NCBI RefSeq assembly: GCF_000372725.1
Contig: NW_005201269.1
Location: 27,280-90,074, forward strand
DNA: 62,795 nucleotides
DNA from: Emiliania huxleyi CCMP1516
Taxonomy: Eukaryota; Haptophyta; Isochrysidales; Noelaerhabdaceae
Direction: 5' to 3'
Below the pieces are notes generated by a model that saw only the letters and a list, made by a program, of their open reading frames with translations, had not been told where the DNA came from and made no database searches. The translations under genes and the position numbers were made by a program. Positions 8,421 through 17,615 of the stretch are shown one piece after another; within the stretch, counting starts at the first letter, position 1, and every line of letters starts with the position of its first letter.

Positions 8421-9706
8421 CTAGGCGACGTCGGCGACGACGAGCACCCCCTCGCGGAGCACCCGCTCGGCCAGCGCCGAGTCGGTCGCGCACCGCTGAA
8501 GCACCTCAGCAGCCTTCTTGATCCTGGTTTCGCACAGCCACTTGGAGATGGTCACGCCCATCTGTCCGGGGAGGAACCCGGGCAGCACCAGCGCAATAAA
8601 CGCGGTGCGCATCAGCATACCGGCCTCCATGTCGATCACCACCTCGTCCACCGTGGTTCGGGTGCAGCCGGCGAGCACGTCGGCCGGGGTGTTCTCGATG
8701 TAAGCCGTGGCAGCGGCCCGTCGGATCTCGAGCATCGGCCACTTTTTCTTGTACCTGCCATCGCGGTTCCCCATGTACCCGCCGAGGTCGGCGGCAGCCT
8801 GCATCACGGCAACGCGGTCAAAGTCGCACACGACCAGATCAGTTTTACTGCCGCCGGCCTCGCGGCGCATCAGGTTGCCGTCGTGCAAGTCGCCGTGTCC
8901 GACGACGGAGCGGCCGAGCAGCGAGCCAGGCGGCAGCAGCGCCGCAATCGTGGCCAGCTGCTTTACGATCCACGGCCGGTTGAGCATCGTCGAGGCCCGG
9001 AACAGCGACACGAGGTCGTCCGATCGCGCCACGCGGAGCGCCATCACCAGTGCTCGCGGCATCTTGCCGGCCACTGTGTCGAGCGGGTTGACGCCACCGG
9101 TCAGCTTCGCGTGCCAGTCGCCGCGGCCGGCCGAGTGGAACTCAGCGATGGCCGCACCGAGCTCGGCAGCCGTCTCGGCGTGCTCAAAGGCCATGGTCCC
9201 GCCGACCCCGTCCCTGAGGTCGCCGCCCTTGAGGTACTCAAGCGCGGTGAACGACTCGAAGAGCGGATCGTGCCACATCTGAGGGAACCGGCTCGAGCCT
9301 TGCACCGCGTCCAGCGCGGCGCAGTCGACGCCACCGATCTTGCCGGGCGCCAGGCACTTGGCGATCTCGTCCTGAGCGCGCCGCCGGCCTTGGCCGCGGC
9401 GACGGCCCGCGATCGGCATGTTCAGCCGGAGGTCATCGTGTCCCCCACGCCGCTACCACCGCCGCCGCTGCCGCTGGCGTCGTTGTCGCCGGCAGCCCGC
9501 GACACCTTCCACAGCTTGGCTCCCGAGAAACCGCCGCCGACCGGCTCGCAGCTCAGCAGCGTGTCTGTGGCCACGCTCCAGCCGGGGACGAGCCGGCAGC
9601 ATAGCGCGAAGATCGAAGGCGCGTGCGACGCTTCGCACTGCTCGGTGATCCGCGCCACCGCCACCGCCCGCGCCGCCTCGTTCTCGCTCTCGAGATCGGC
9701 CTCCAC
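8421..9706 (-). CDS. APH/choline-kinase-like phosphotransferase, interrupted
   Basis: Two minus-strand frames together form one kinase-like protein. The first (9706-9422) supplies an N-terminal helical region and the nucleotide-binding loop CEPVGGGFSGAKLWKVS. The second (about 9440-8421) has helix blocks, the catalytic loop VVGHGDLHDGNLM and the metal-binding CDFDRV, both diagnostic of the aminoglycoside phosphotransferase/choline kinase fold. A Gly/Ser-rich stretch joins them, and the frame shifts near 9425: the first frame ends SGVGDTMTSG-stop and the second continues LRLNMPIAG. No GT-AG or GC-AG pair is obvious at the break, so it is a one-base error, a disabling mutation or an unseen intron. 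The substrate cannot be read from sequence. The eukaryotic context and introns argue against a bacterial resistance gene. Confidence 0.7.
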
Positions 9707-10490
9707 GAGTTCAACCTATTGCGAGCCTTGCGCTCTTTAACCTATTGCGAGCCCGGGCCATGACGCGTCACGCGCCTTCCGCTTGCTCCTCAGGCACATG
9801 TTGTACACGAAGGTGATAATTGATCCCGCACCACCGGGCCAGGCCATTCGCCCTGTCCTTGCACGCGGTTTCGCTGGCTCCGGCGTTATTGTTCTTCTCA
9901 CCATCGGTGTCGCGATTTCACTGGCCGGCGCCTACGAGAAGTCGTCGCAGATGATGTCAACGCCAATAACGACCATCAGCCCGGAACTGAAGGTGCTGGC
10001 GCGAAGGGCGATGAGAGTGGAGGCGACGGGGGTTATAGTTCCGGTGGTGGGAACATGGGCGGCAGCATGGCGTATCATGATTTTGACCTTGTCCTTTCGC
10101 GATTGCGTTTTGCGTGTCACTTGGTGTTTGGTTTTCTCTTTTCTTGGACCCCTAGTGACAGCGGAGTTTGAGGCTACGGAGTGCATGCGCCCGTGTTGGG
10201 GACATGAATGGGGCACGGGAACTGCAGAAATAGCAAGACATTTTTTCTCGATTTTCGGACGACCACTCGCTGGCACACACTCTCTCTCGCACGTCCGATT
10301 TTGACTTCGCTCCGCTTGGCCAGGTTGGTGTACTCCGATCCGAAACTCTTCGCCGGCCCAATCAGCTCGACAGCTCGACCGCAAACCGGCTTGGTTTGGC
10401 CTGCGGCGCGGCGTCTGGTCTGTGCTGCGGCCATCTTGGACGTTCAAGCGGCGCCAGCCAGCGGCTCGGCCGCGCATCCTTCACACACGC
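9707..10490. other. Intergenic; weak ORF 9783-10304
   Basis: A 173-codon + strand frame has two hydrophobic stretches (GSGVIVLLTIGVAISLAG and TWCLVFSFLGPLV) but no family resemblance and poor composition at its end. I do not call it a gene. A short direct repeat (CAACCTATTGCGAGCC / TAACCTATTGCGAGCC) sits at 9714-9756. Confidence 0.4.
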
Positions 10491-10494
10491 CGCC

Positions 10495-12087
10495 ATGGTC
10501 GGGATGAGAGGAAAAAAACAAACAACGAACGTGACTCGCCAATCAAGGCGTGTTAGCGTCTCTGCGCAGTCCTTGTTTCCGATGTCTTCCGACCAGCGTT
10601 GCGACGACGACGGCAGCGCCCACGCGCGCACCTTCTTCATGCTGGACGCTGTTTTTGTGCGCCAGTTCCCCGGCAAGAGCCTGCCCTTCTTCCAGGAGAT
10701 CCGAGACAAGTACACCACCGAAGGGCCGCTCGTCGAAGTGTCGCTCGACTACGCCGATGTGGTGAAGGGCACCCACATTGAGACGACGCTGGCGGTCTCG
10801 CACCGCTGGATGCAGCCGGACGACCCGGACCCCGACGGCGAGCAGCTCAAGGCGCTCAAGGGCTTCCTCAACTCGCCCACCGGCAAGAAGATTGAGCGTG
10901 TTTGGATAGACTCGGCGTGCATGCCGCAGGACCAGCCCAAGGGCTCGCGCTGCGCGGAGGACGCGGCCGCCTTCAAGAGGATGCTGAAGGAGGTGAACCG
11001 GCTTTTCCTCGGCACCACCGTCCTGATCCTCCTCGATATGTCGTACGTGTCGCGCTTCTGGACCCAGTTTGAGTCGTGGATGTCCATGCAGTACGCCACC
11101 CCCTCCGGCCTGAAGTCGGCGGTGGGCACCGAGAACGAACGGCACCACATTGTTTGCATCCAGAACGCCGCTGCGCAGGCCGAGTCATTTACGAAGCTGC
11201 TCGTCCACCAGTGGGCGAAAAAGACGCCGGAGCAGGCGCACGCCTTCCTCTCCAAGCCCGACGTCACTGTCACCAACCAGAAGGACAAGGAGGGGCAGCT
11301 GCCGAAAATCAAGGCGCTCGACGCGTCGGTGCAGGGCGCGCTTAGCGAGGTCGCTCGGCAGATAGAGGACGAGCTGACGGCGAGCAAGGCGGCGGCTGCG
11401 CGCGCCGAGGCCGAGCTGGCCGCGTGGGAGACGGAGAATGACGCCAAGGCCGGTGAGAAGAACCGGTGGAAGGTGGCGGCGCGGCAGGCGGCGAGCGCGG
11501 TGGCGGCGGCGCGCGTGGCGAAGGAGGAGCACGCGCGGGCGATCTCGAGTAGTATTGTCCCGGCATTGATGAAGCGGGCAGCAAACAGACGGCAGAGGAC
11601 CTGCCACAGTATGTCCGACGTGCCGGAGTTGGTGCTGCAGCTGAGCAGCGGAGGGGACAAGCTGAAGGAGCGGGCCGCGGCGGCGCTGGCGAACCTCGCG
11701 GGAGCCAACGATGACAACGTTGTGGACCTGCGCAAGCACAAGGCTGACGTCCAAGCGGCGATTGCGGCCGCAGGCGGGATCGCGCCTCTCGTGGCGCTGG
11801 TGCGCAGCGGCACGGACGGGCAGAAAGTGGAGGCCGCGGCGGCGCTGCGGAACCTCGCTGTGCCCAGTGTTGTGCGAGGGAGTTTTGTTGTAAGATTCTT
11901 TATTCCGTGGGCTGTAACGTTAAAACCCGCTGGGACCCGGACGCCAGCACACACGGCTATATTTAGTGCCAGTGTGCTGTGTGAGAGGCCTGCATTTTCG
12001 TACCCGGGTATATGGCTTATACGAACGACGGTTTGCTGGAGTCATGGTGCGAGCTGCATGTGCGGGGCGGCGGCTGTGGCCATATAG
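10495..12087 (+). CDS. TIR-like 'SHRW' domain protein with truncated armadillo repeats
   Basis: The ATG at 10495 sits in a GCCGCCATGG context; the next in-frame candidate is 10582. Residues ~95-210 form a TIR/HET-like domain: LAVSHRWMQPDDPDPDG, VWIDSACMPQDQP, LILLDMSYVSRFW. A central Ala/Glu/Lys-rich coiled coil (~290-370) follows. Then comes an armadillo stretch (GDKLKERAAAALANLAG and GGIAPLVALVRSGT...AAALRNLA). The armadillo array stops after about two units at ~11868, and the remaining ~70 residues look like non-coding sequence read through. The array therefore seems cut off, by deletion or insertion. The same signature residues (SHxW, W-D-x-AC-x-x-Q, SR-x-W) occur in the receptor-like gene 2.9 kb downstream. 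Signalling or NAD-cleaving function is only an inference from the fold. Confidence 0.7.
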   Translation: MVGMRGKKQTTNVTRQSRRVSVSAQSLFPMSSDQRCDDDGSAHARTFFMLDAVFVRQFPGKSLPFFQEIRDKYTTEGPLVEVSLDYADVVKGTHIETTLAVSHRWMQPDDPDPDGEQLKALKGFLNSPTGKKIERVWIDSACMPQDQPKGSRCAEDAAAFKRMLKEVNRLFLGTTVLILLDMSYVSRFWTQFESWMSMQYATPSGLKSAVGTENERHHIVCIQNAAAQAESFTKLLVHQWAKKTPEQAHAFLSKPDVTVTNQKDKEGQLPKIKALDASVQGALSEVARQIEDELTASKAAAARAEAELAAWETENDAKAGEKNRWKVAARQAASAVAAARVAKEEHARAISSSIVPALMKRAANRRQRTCHSMSDVPELVLQLSSGGDKLKERAAAALANLAGANDDNVVDLRKHKADVQAAIAAAGGIAPLVALVRSGTDGQKVEAAAALRNLAVPSVVRGSFVVRFFIPWAVTLKPAGTRTPAHTAIFSASVLCERPAFSYPGIWLIRTTVCWSHGASCMCGAAAVAI

Positions 12088-12325
12088 CAGGCCCACCAGA
12101 CGGACCTCAGAGCTTGCCGTCGGCGTGCTGTCGTGGCGAAGCTCCAGAGAGCTGGGGTGGAGCCGAATGCAAAGGCGAGCCAGAGGCTACCGTGAGTGAG
12201 TGTGTGTATACTCACACTCACACAGAGGCTACCTGGGTCACCAAGTGGTGGTGAGCAGGGCTGTGCTTTGGAGAGATGCTGAGATCTTTCATATTTCTTC
12301 ACCACCAGCAGTCCTTTGTGTGAGT

Positions 12326-12350
12326 GACACACACACACACACACACACAC
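12326..12350. repeat. (AC)n microsatellite
   Basis: A run of about twelve AC units. Just upstream, GTGAGTGTGTGTATACTCAC (around 12192-12218) forms a short palindrome. Confidence 0.9.
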
Positions 12351-12427
12351 CCCGCAGTCCTTTTTATCCCACCACCTGTACCTGTTGACGTGGCAGCAAT
12401 ACCCTGCGCGCCTTCCGTCTGCCGCCC

Positions 12428-13190
12428 ATGGCGCTGCTGTGGCTCTGCGTGCTGCTGCTGCTCGCCCCCTCGACGGCGCGCACGCAGGCCGAGAAGGAGG
12501 AGGAGCAGAAGGCCATCAAGATGAAGACGACTCGACGTGCGTGCTTCCAGCGCTCCTCTCGCAGCGCTGCGAGTGTCCTACTCGCAGCGTGAGAGCACAA
12601 ACACCCACCCACTCCTCCGTCGCCGCCGCCGCAGAGCTCAAGGAGATCTTCGACGAAGTTGGCGTTAGCTACAAGGGCCTGTCAAAGGACGCGCTCAAGG
12701 CCAAGGCGTACAAGGAGGGCGTGATGCGCAAGTAGCCGCTGCCACCGCACGCTGCGGTCCGCGCGGCGCGCCCGCGAGGTTGCGTGACGCCATTAGGTAC
12801 TGGGAAAAGTACCCGGATAAGAAGTACAAGAAGCCGAAGGGCTCTGGCATGCCTGGCTTGGAGGGCCTCGGCGGCGACTTCGGTCCCGGCGGCAAGTACG
12901 AGGACATGATGCGGCAGATGCGCGGCGACTTTAGCGCGGAGAAGGACCCCGAGAGGCGAAGGATCCTCGAGAAGCTCGCGGCCAAGGGGATGAGCTTCGC
13001 CGGCGGAGCGAGCCAGTCGACAGAGGAGCTCAAGAAGATGGAGAAGATGCTCGACGGCATCAACCTCGGCGGCTTCGGGAAGGGCGACGGCGGCGCGGGC
13101 GCGGCGCCGGCGGCGGAGGACCGCGGGGAGGAGCCACGCGAGACGAGTGAGATGGAGGAGGTGGAGGATGAGGACAAGGTGGAGCTTTAG
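12428..13190 (+). CDS. ER-luminal protein with KVEL retrieval signal
   Basis: Three exons: 12428-12536, 12635-12731, 12779-13190. Junctions close in frame (phase 1 then phase 2), with donors GTGCGT and GTAGCC and acceptors CCGCAG and GCGAG. The product starts with a clear signal peptide (MALLWLCVLLLLAPSTARTQ) and ends EDKVEL, a KDEL-type ER retrieval signal. Behind the signal peptide lies a short helical segment (LKEIFDEVGVSYKGLSKDAL) that resembles SAP-like helix-turn-helix folds of ER proteins such as ARMET. Next comes RYWEKYPDKKYKKP, then a Gly- and Glu-rich low-complexity C-terminal half. A luminal chaperone-like role is plausible but unproven. The middle intron is only 47 nt, and without it the frame hits a stop directly. 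Confidence 0.8.
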
Positions 13191-13419
13191 AAGAACACAC
13201 GAGTGCGGTTGCCTGTCCAAAGAAGAAAAGAAAGTGCGCTCACACAGCAGTTCCAGTACAGGCCAAAGGGGTGGCAGGGCCCGGCTGAAGGTTTTTGCAG
13301 AATTTCAGCATGAGTGGCCGGGAAAAACAGGTAATAAAAAAAGAAATAAGTCCAAGACGCCGTGTAATCATCATTCTCACGCTTCCACCTTGGCAGCGGC
13401 GCAGCGGGCGCGCTGGGCA

Positions 13420-15816
13420 ATGTCAGCCTTCTCGCTCGTGGCAGCGCTGGCCGGCACAGCGCAGGCCAGCACGGAGCCTCCTCACTCGAGCAACTCCTCC
13501 TACTTCATCACTGTCACAGCTCAGTCGCACGCCGGCTGCGCCGCAGAGTGCGTGGCTGCCGGTGGCGCCCTTGCGTGCATAGACAGCGACAGCGACACCG
13601 CCGCCGCCGCCAGCCTCTTGCTTGAGACAGAGACCTACGTTGCCTGGTTCGGGCTGCACCAGTACCCGACCGACCAGGGCGCCGAGGCTGGGTGGAAGCC
13701 GTCTGCGCTGCGCTGCGACCCAGGCTACCGCAATTGGGCCTTCGGGCAGCCAAACAACAGGCGAGTGGACGAGGACTGCGCCACCGTGCAAGGACCGTCG
13801 GGTAAGCAGCGAGATCAGCCGTGCGAGTGGCGCTTCCACTGCCTCTGCGAGCGCTCTGCCGAGATGTCGCCCGACTACGCTTCTGACTACGCGCTTGCCG
13901 ACGAGGCAGCCCGACGTCGGGCGACGCCACTGTTCGTCGCGTACCTGGCTGGCTGCGGCGGCTTCTCGTTGACGCTCCTCGTCCTCGTCCTCGTCCGCCG
14001 CTGCCACCGGCGCGTCGCGGAGGAGACGGCCACCTTTGACGACGCTCAGAGCCAGCGCGCCTCGCTGCGAGCGCCAGCAACCGGGCGGGCGGCGGCCTAC
14101 AGCAAGCTGCGCCGGAGCGAGGCGGTGCGGAAGCGGCTGCGGGGTGCGACGAGGCAGAACCGGAGGCTCGCTGCCGATGCCAAGGAGGCGGTCCTCGCCC
14201 TGGCAGCGACGTGCATCGTCTGGGGCGTCACTCCGTGGCTGATGTACTCGGCGGACGGCGGCTACTGGCCCACTCGTCTCGCGCACGTAAACCCCATCTC
14301 CCTAGTTTGCATCGCGATCCCGGCGATCCCGCTCTTCTTCCTCTCGCTTCGCCCAACGGACGTGCAGGAGATTCGCGTTGGCTGCGCGCTCTTCCTGATC
14401 GGCTGCCTCGGCCTGGCGCTCTACGGCCCGTGGGTCGCCCGCTCGTTTTCGACGGTCGCGCTTTCAGACCCCGCTGGCCTGTGCTGGTACTACGCCGCGC
14501 AGTCCGTCATCGGCCTCTCCGGAGCGGCGCTCACCGCGTACGCGCTCACCGCTCGCACGCTGCCACCCCGACAGCAGCTCGCCGTTCTGCTCGCGAGCGC
14601 GCGGCTGGTGCTCGGCATCCTCGGCCTGCTCGTGCTGGGCTACTTTGGCCTGCGGGCGGCGCGGCTTGAGAAGCCGTACCGGCACCATCCATCCTTCCTG
14701 CCCATCATGGCGGCCGGCGCCTCCCTCGTCGGCTCCTCTCTCTTCTTGCTCAGCCCTTGGCTTCGCGGCCATGCGCTCGCGGCGCTCGGGCGGCTCGGGT
14801 CAACCAAGGAGGAGCGGGAGGCGGCGCTGCTCGCGTCGCTCTGCTCGTTTCGCCGCCGCATGACGCAGAAGGAGCTCCTCCATGTGGCGGAGGCCGAGTT
14901 CCGCTGCATCCGATTCGACCGCCTCTGCTTTGAGGATCTGGCGGAGTGCTCGCGCGGCGGCGCAAACTCCGCGCCGTCCAGCCGGCGCGAGGGCTCCGCA
15001 ACATGCCCGTCACCGGTCGGGCCAAAGGCGGGCGCCGCGGACTTTGCCGAGCGCACGGAGCGGTGCGGGCTAGGCGAGGTGGACTGCTTCATCAGCCACA
15101 GCTGGCACGACCCGCCTGCCGCAAAGTGGGAGGCGTTGAAGGCGTGGGCCAGCACCTTCGAGGACCGGCACGGCCGGACGCCGAGGCTCTGGTTCGACAA
15201 GGCCTGCTTGGACCAGGACGACATCACTCGCGCCCTCCCCTGCCTTCCCATCTTTATTGCTGGCTGCAGATCACTCCTCATTCTCGCTGGGCCGACGTAT
15301 GCCTCGCGCCTGTGGTGCGTCATGGAGCTATTTGCCTACCTCAAGATGGGAGGCAGGCGCGAGGCCATCACAGTGGTGCCCATCGCCGCCTGCGCCACCG
15401 AGGAGGGGCTGCAGACCGTCTCGGAGTCCCTCGCCGCCTTTGACGCGCAGCAGGCGCGCTGCGTGCTCCCGGCCGACCGCCACCACTTTCTCGCCGTCAT
15501 CGAGTCGAGCTACGGCTCGCTGTCGCAATTCAACTTGTGGGCGAGGACCGTCCTGGAGGAGCGCTCGACGCGCCGCTCGCCCGCCCTCCAGCGCAGCGCC
15601 GCGCGGTCGTGCGGGACGGAGGCGTCCAGTGGTGGCACGCCGCGGCGATCAGTGGTCTCCACTGCCGCCACTGTCGTCAGCGTTGCAGAGCCCGCAGTGG
15701 CGACCGACGTGGGGGGCGAGGACGCGGACGCCGCCAGGGGCAGCTGCGGCAGGGGCAGCTGCGGCAGGGGCAGCTGCGGCAGGGTCTCGTCGGTTCGCTT
15801 CTGCGACCATGTTTAA
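13420..15816 (+). CDS. C-type-lectin / multipass membrane / TIR-like receptor
   Basis: A single-exon protein of 798 residues from the ATG at 13420. Residues 1-17 are a signal peptide (MSAFSLVAALAGTAQAS). Residues ~27-148 form a C-type-lectin-like domain with paired Cys (CAAEC, ACID, RCDPGY, EDCATV, CEWRFHCLCE) and the WxF-type core AWFGLHQ. About seven hydrophobic segments follow: ~170-192 (AYLAGCGGFSLTLLVLVLV), ~262-282, ~290-310, ~322-342, ~355-378, ~385-410, ~425-445. Residues ~553-680 form a cytoplasmic TIR-like domain: VDCFISHSWHDPP, RLWFDKACLDQDDI, LLILAGPTYASRLWCVMELF. The tail is Ser/Gly-rich with a 15-bp tandem repeat (three GSCGR units, 15736-15782). Layout suggests an outside sugar sensor coupled to an inside signalling or NADase-like module. 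The frame is open upstream to 13147, but the signal peptide fixes the start. Confidence 0.85.
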   Translation: MSAFSLVAALAGTAQASTEPPHSSNSSYFITVTAQSHAGCAAECVAAGGALACIDSDSDTAAAASLLLETETYVAWFGLHQYPTDQGAEAGWKPSALRCDPGYRNWAFGQPNNRRVDEDCATVQGPSGKQRDQPCEWRFHCLCERSAEMSPDYASDYALADEAARRRATPLFVAYLAGCGGFSLTLLVLVLVRRCHRRVAEETATFDDAQSQRASLRAPATGRAAAYSKLRRSEAVRKRLRGATRQNRRLAADAKEAVLALAATCIVWGVTPWLMYSADGGYWPTRLAHVNPISLVCIAIPAIPLFFLSLRPTDVQEIRVGCALFLIGCLGLALYGPWVARSFSTVALSDPAGLCWYYAAQSVIGLSGAALTAYALTARTLPPRQQLAVLLASARLVLGILGLLVLGYFGLRAARLEKPYRHHPSFLPIMAAGASLVGSSLFLLSPWLRGHALAALGRLGSTKEEREAALLASLCSFRRRMTQKELLHVAEAEFRCIRFDRLCFEDLAECSRGGANSAPSSRREGSATCPSPVGPKAGAADFAERTERCGLGEVDCFISHSWHDPPAAKWEALKAWASTFEDRHGRTPRLWFDKACLDQDDITRALPCLPIFIAGCRSLLILAGPTYASRLWCVMELFAYLKMGGRREAITVVPIAACATEEGLQTVSESLAAFDAQQARCVLPADRHHFLAVIESSYGSLSQFNLWARTVLEERSTRRSPALQRSAARSCGTEASSGGTPRRSVVSTAATVVSVAEPAVATDVGGEDADAARGSCGRGSCGRGSCGRVSSVRFCDHV

Positions 15817-16225
15817 CGTTATTATTCAGCCTTGACGCCTGCTTCACAGTGAGTCGTGTGCTTTAAACATCAATTTGCCGCCATGCATTCGAGGTCTCAC
15901 CTGTGTCGCGTGCCTGTCGGGTCGGCGAGATTTGAGCACCTTCGCTGTTAATTAATAATACAAACGGATGGTAGTCTCTTCACTCTTTGACTTTGTGACG
16001 CAGTCTCACACCCCCCACTTTTTTTTCAGAGCCCACTACCTCTCTCTCTCTTCCACCTGGCGGTGCGATGGGCTCCCGCCCGCGGGGAGAAGTCAGCGTC
16101 GGCCGCCCTCTTTTGCAAAAAAGAAATTTTGTTGGCCCCGGGCGGGCAGGCTTCACCGCCCGCGAAAAGCTCGGCCGGCCGCTACCGGGTAGGAATCCTA
16201 TCTCTCTCGCCACCAATTCGAGGAT
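15817..16225. other. Intergenic, promoter region of carrier gene
   Basis: AT-richer stretch at 15860-15965 (TTAATTAATAATAC), a pyrimidine tract at 16040-16055, and an inverted GC-rich pair (CGGGCGGGC ... CCGCCCGCG, 16139-16165). No gene seen. Confidence 0.5.
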
Positions 16226-17104
16226 ATGGCGCCGTCGTCCAGCCATCAGAGCGCGCGGAACGAGCTTACGGCTGGCGCCTGTGCAGGCGCGGCCAGCACG
16301 TTCCTGACGCACCCGCTCGATACGCTGCGCGTGCGGATGCAGGTCGGCTCGTTCCCAGGCGCGGTAGCCGCCTTTCGCAGCATCCTCGCGGCTGAGGGAC
16401 TGTCGGCATTCTGGCGAGGGCTGAGCGTGCCGCTCGCAGCCTCCACGGTCCGCTCGGCGCTGAGCTTTGGCTGTCTGAGCGCTGTCTTGCGGGCACTGTG
16501 CGACGAGCCAGCAACGCCGACGCTGGGAGAGTGTGCCGTCGCCGGCTCAGTCACGTGTGCGCTCGGCGCAGTTTATCTGCACCCCTGCGATCGCATCAAG
16601 ATTCTGCTGCAGGTGCGGCATGAGGGCCGCGCCTTTTCGGGCCCGCTAGAGGTTGTGCAAACTGTCGTCTGCCGTTCCGGCTTTCGCGGCCTATACCGCG
16701 GCATCGGCGTGTGCGTGGTGATGGACCTGGTCTCGGGCGCAATCTACTTTGGCGGGAACCGCTGGCTCACCGTCAACTTTGCCGAGGGCGGCGGCGGCGA
16801 CGGCGGCGACAGCGGCGACGGCGCGACACAGGCGCTCAAGCTTGTGGGAGCCGGGTCTCTCTCGGGTGTCTCCTCGTGGGCTGCCATCTACCCGCTCGAT
16901 GTGGTGCGCACGCGCATGGCGGCGCAGCCCTTCGGCTGGGAAGGCGCCGCGGACATTGCGCGCCAACTCTTTCGAACGGGTGGGGAGCGCGCCTTTTTCC
17001 GCGGCCTTGTGCCCTGCCTGGCGAGAAGCTGCTTCTCGGACGGCATCTTCTTCCCCGTGTACTGGTCAGTGAGCTGGCAGCTGGGCACGCGCGGCCAGGA
17101 TTGA
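16226..17104 (+). CDS. Mitochondrial carrier family (SLC25) protein
   Basis: A complete 292-residue, intronless carrier. It has the three tandem repeats of the family, each with the Px[DE]xx[RK] signature: HPLDTLRVRMQ (residues ~30), HPCDRIKILLQ (~125) and YPLDVVRTRMA (~225). Each is followed by the GLYRG/FWRG/FFRG-type helix (AFWRGLSVPL, GLYRGIGVCV, AFFRGLVPC). Such proteins exchange metabolites across the mitochondrial inner membrane. The second and third repeats are separated by a Gly/Asp-rich loop (EGGGGDGGDSGDGA) that is unusual for the family. Odd residues at substrate contact points prevent a substrate call; it resembles the acyl-carnitine/amino-acid branch only in a general way. Confidence 0.93.
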   Translation: MAPSSSHQSARNELTAGACAGAASTFLTHPLDTLRVRMQVGSFPGAVAAFRSILAAEGLSAFWRGLSVPLAASTVRSALSFGCLSAVLRALCDEPATPTLGECAVAGSVTCALGAVYLHPCDRIKILLQVRHEGRAFSGPLEVVQTVVCRSGFRGLYRGIGVCVVMDLVSGAIYFGGNRWLTVNFAEGGGGDGGDSGDGATQALKLVGAGSLSGVSSWAAIYPLDVVRTRMAAQPFGWEGAADIARQLFRTGGERAFFRGLVPCLARSCFSDGIFFPVYWSVSWQLGTRGQD

Positions 17105-17217
17105 GAATAGTAAGGGTGGATCCGGGGGCGGGAGCGCTCATAAGCTTGGCACTGCCTGCGCGAGGCCCGTGGATCAATGAAGACCACATATGCACAGCGG
17201 AAGGCGTGAGGATCGGG

Positions 17218-17469
17218 CTATAGTCTATAGAAGTCGTCTCGGTACACATCATACATGCGCGTGCTGGCCGCGCGGTGCCACGCTGCCAGATAAGAGATAC
17301 CTCTCTCCGTCGCTCTCTCGACTCTCGCTCGCTCTTTTGTCTGTCTCCCGTATTGTGAAAAGCGGAAGGTGCGCCAGTGCTGGGAGAGGCGGTGGCGGAG
17401 GCTCTGAGAGGTTGCGTTGTCGAGGGCCTCGACCTCGCTGTCCGACGGGAGGCTGCGCGGGATGCTCAT
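17218..17469 (-). CDS. Small hypothetical protein, divergent to kelch gene
   Basis: An 83-codon frame (MSIPRSLPSDSEVEALDNA to YRDDFYRL). It has mixed, protein-like composition and a Trp/Phe/Tyr-containing basic helix in the middle. Its ATG lies 147 bp from that of the kelch gene on the opposite strand, so a shared divergent promoter is possible. The family is not recognised; it could be a terminal exon. Confidence 0.35.
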   Translation of the reverse strand: MSIPRSLPSDSEVEALDNATSQSLRHRLSQHWRTFRFSQYGRQTKERARVERATERGISYLAAWHRAASTRMYDVYRDDFYRL

Positions 17470-17615
17470 GAGGAGGCACGGCGTAGCCGCGGAATCCCAA
17501 TCGAGTAACAAAGAAATCGTTTCCTAAGGTTGCACGCTCATTGAGTACGCACAGGCTCGCGCCGAACTAATCCCGCACACCTTGCGAGCGAATCCTCCCG
17601 CTACTCGTCCCGACG

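Noticed and set aside
8421..9706. Bacterial antibiotic-resistance gene or contamination
   Set aside because: The APH fold is shared with many eukaryotic kinases; GC content and repeats match the neighbours, and genes on both sides have introns. No resistance subtype can be read.
9707..9760. tRNA or snRNA candidates
   Set aside because: The CCTATTGCGAGCC direct repeat and a few TTCGA-like motifs caught the eye, but no cloverleaf with paired acceptor ends could be built here or elsewhere in the window.
9783..10304. Membrane protein ORF
   Set aside because: Two hydrophobic stretches only; the end of the frame has non-coding character and no family resemblance.
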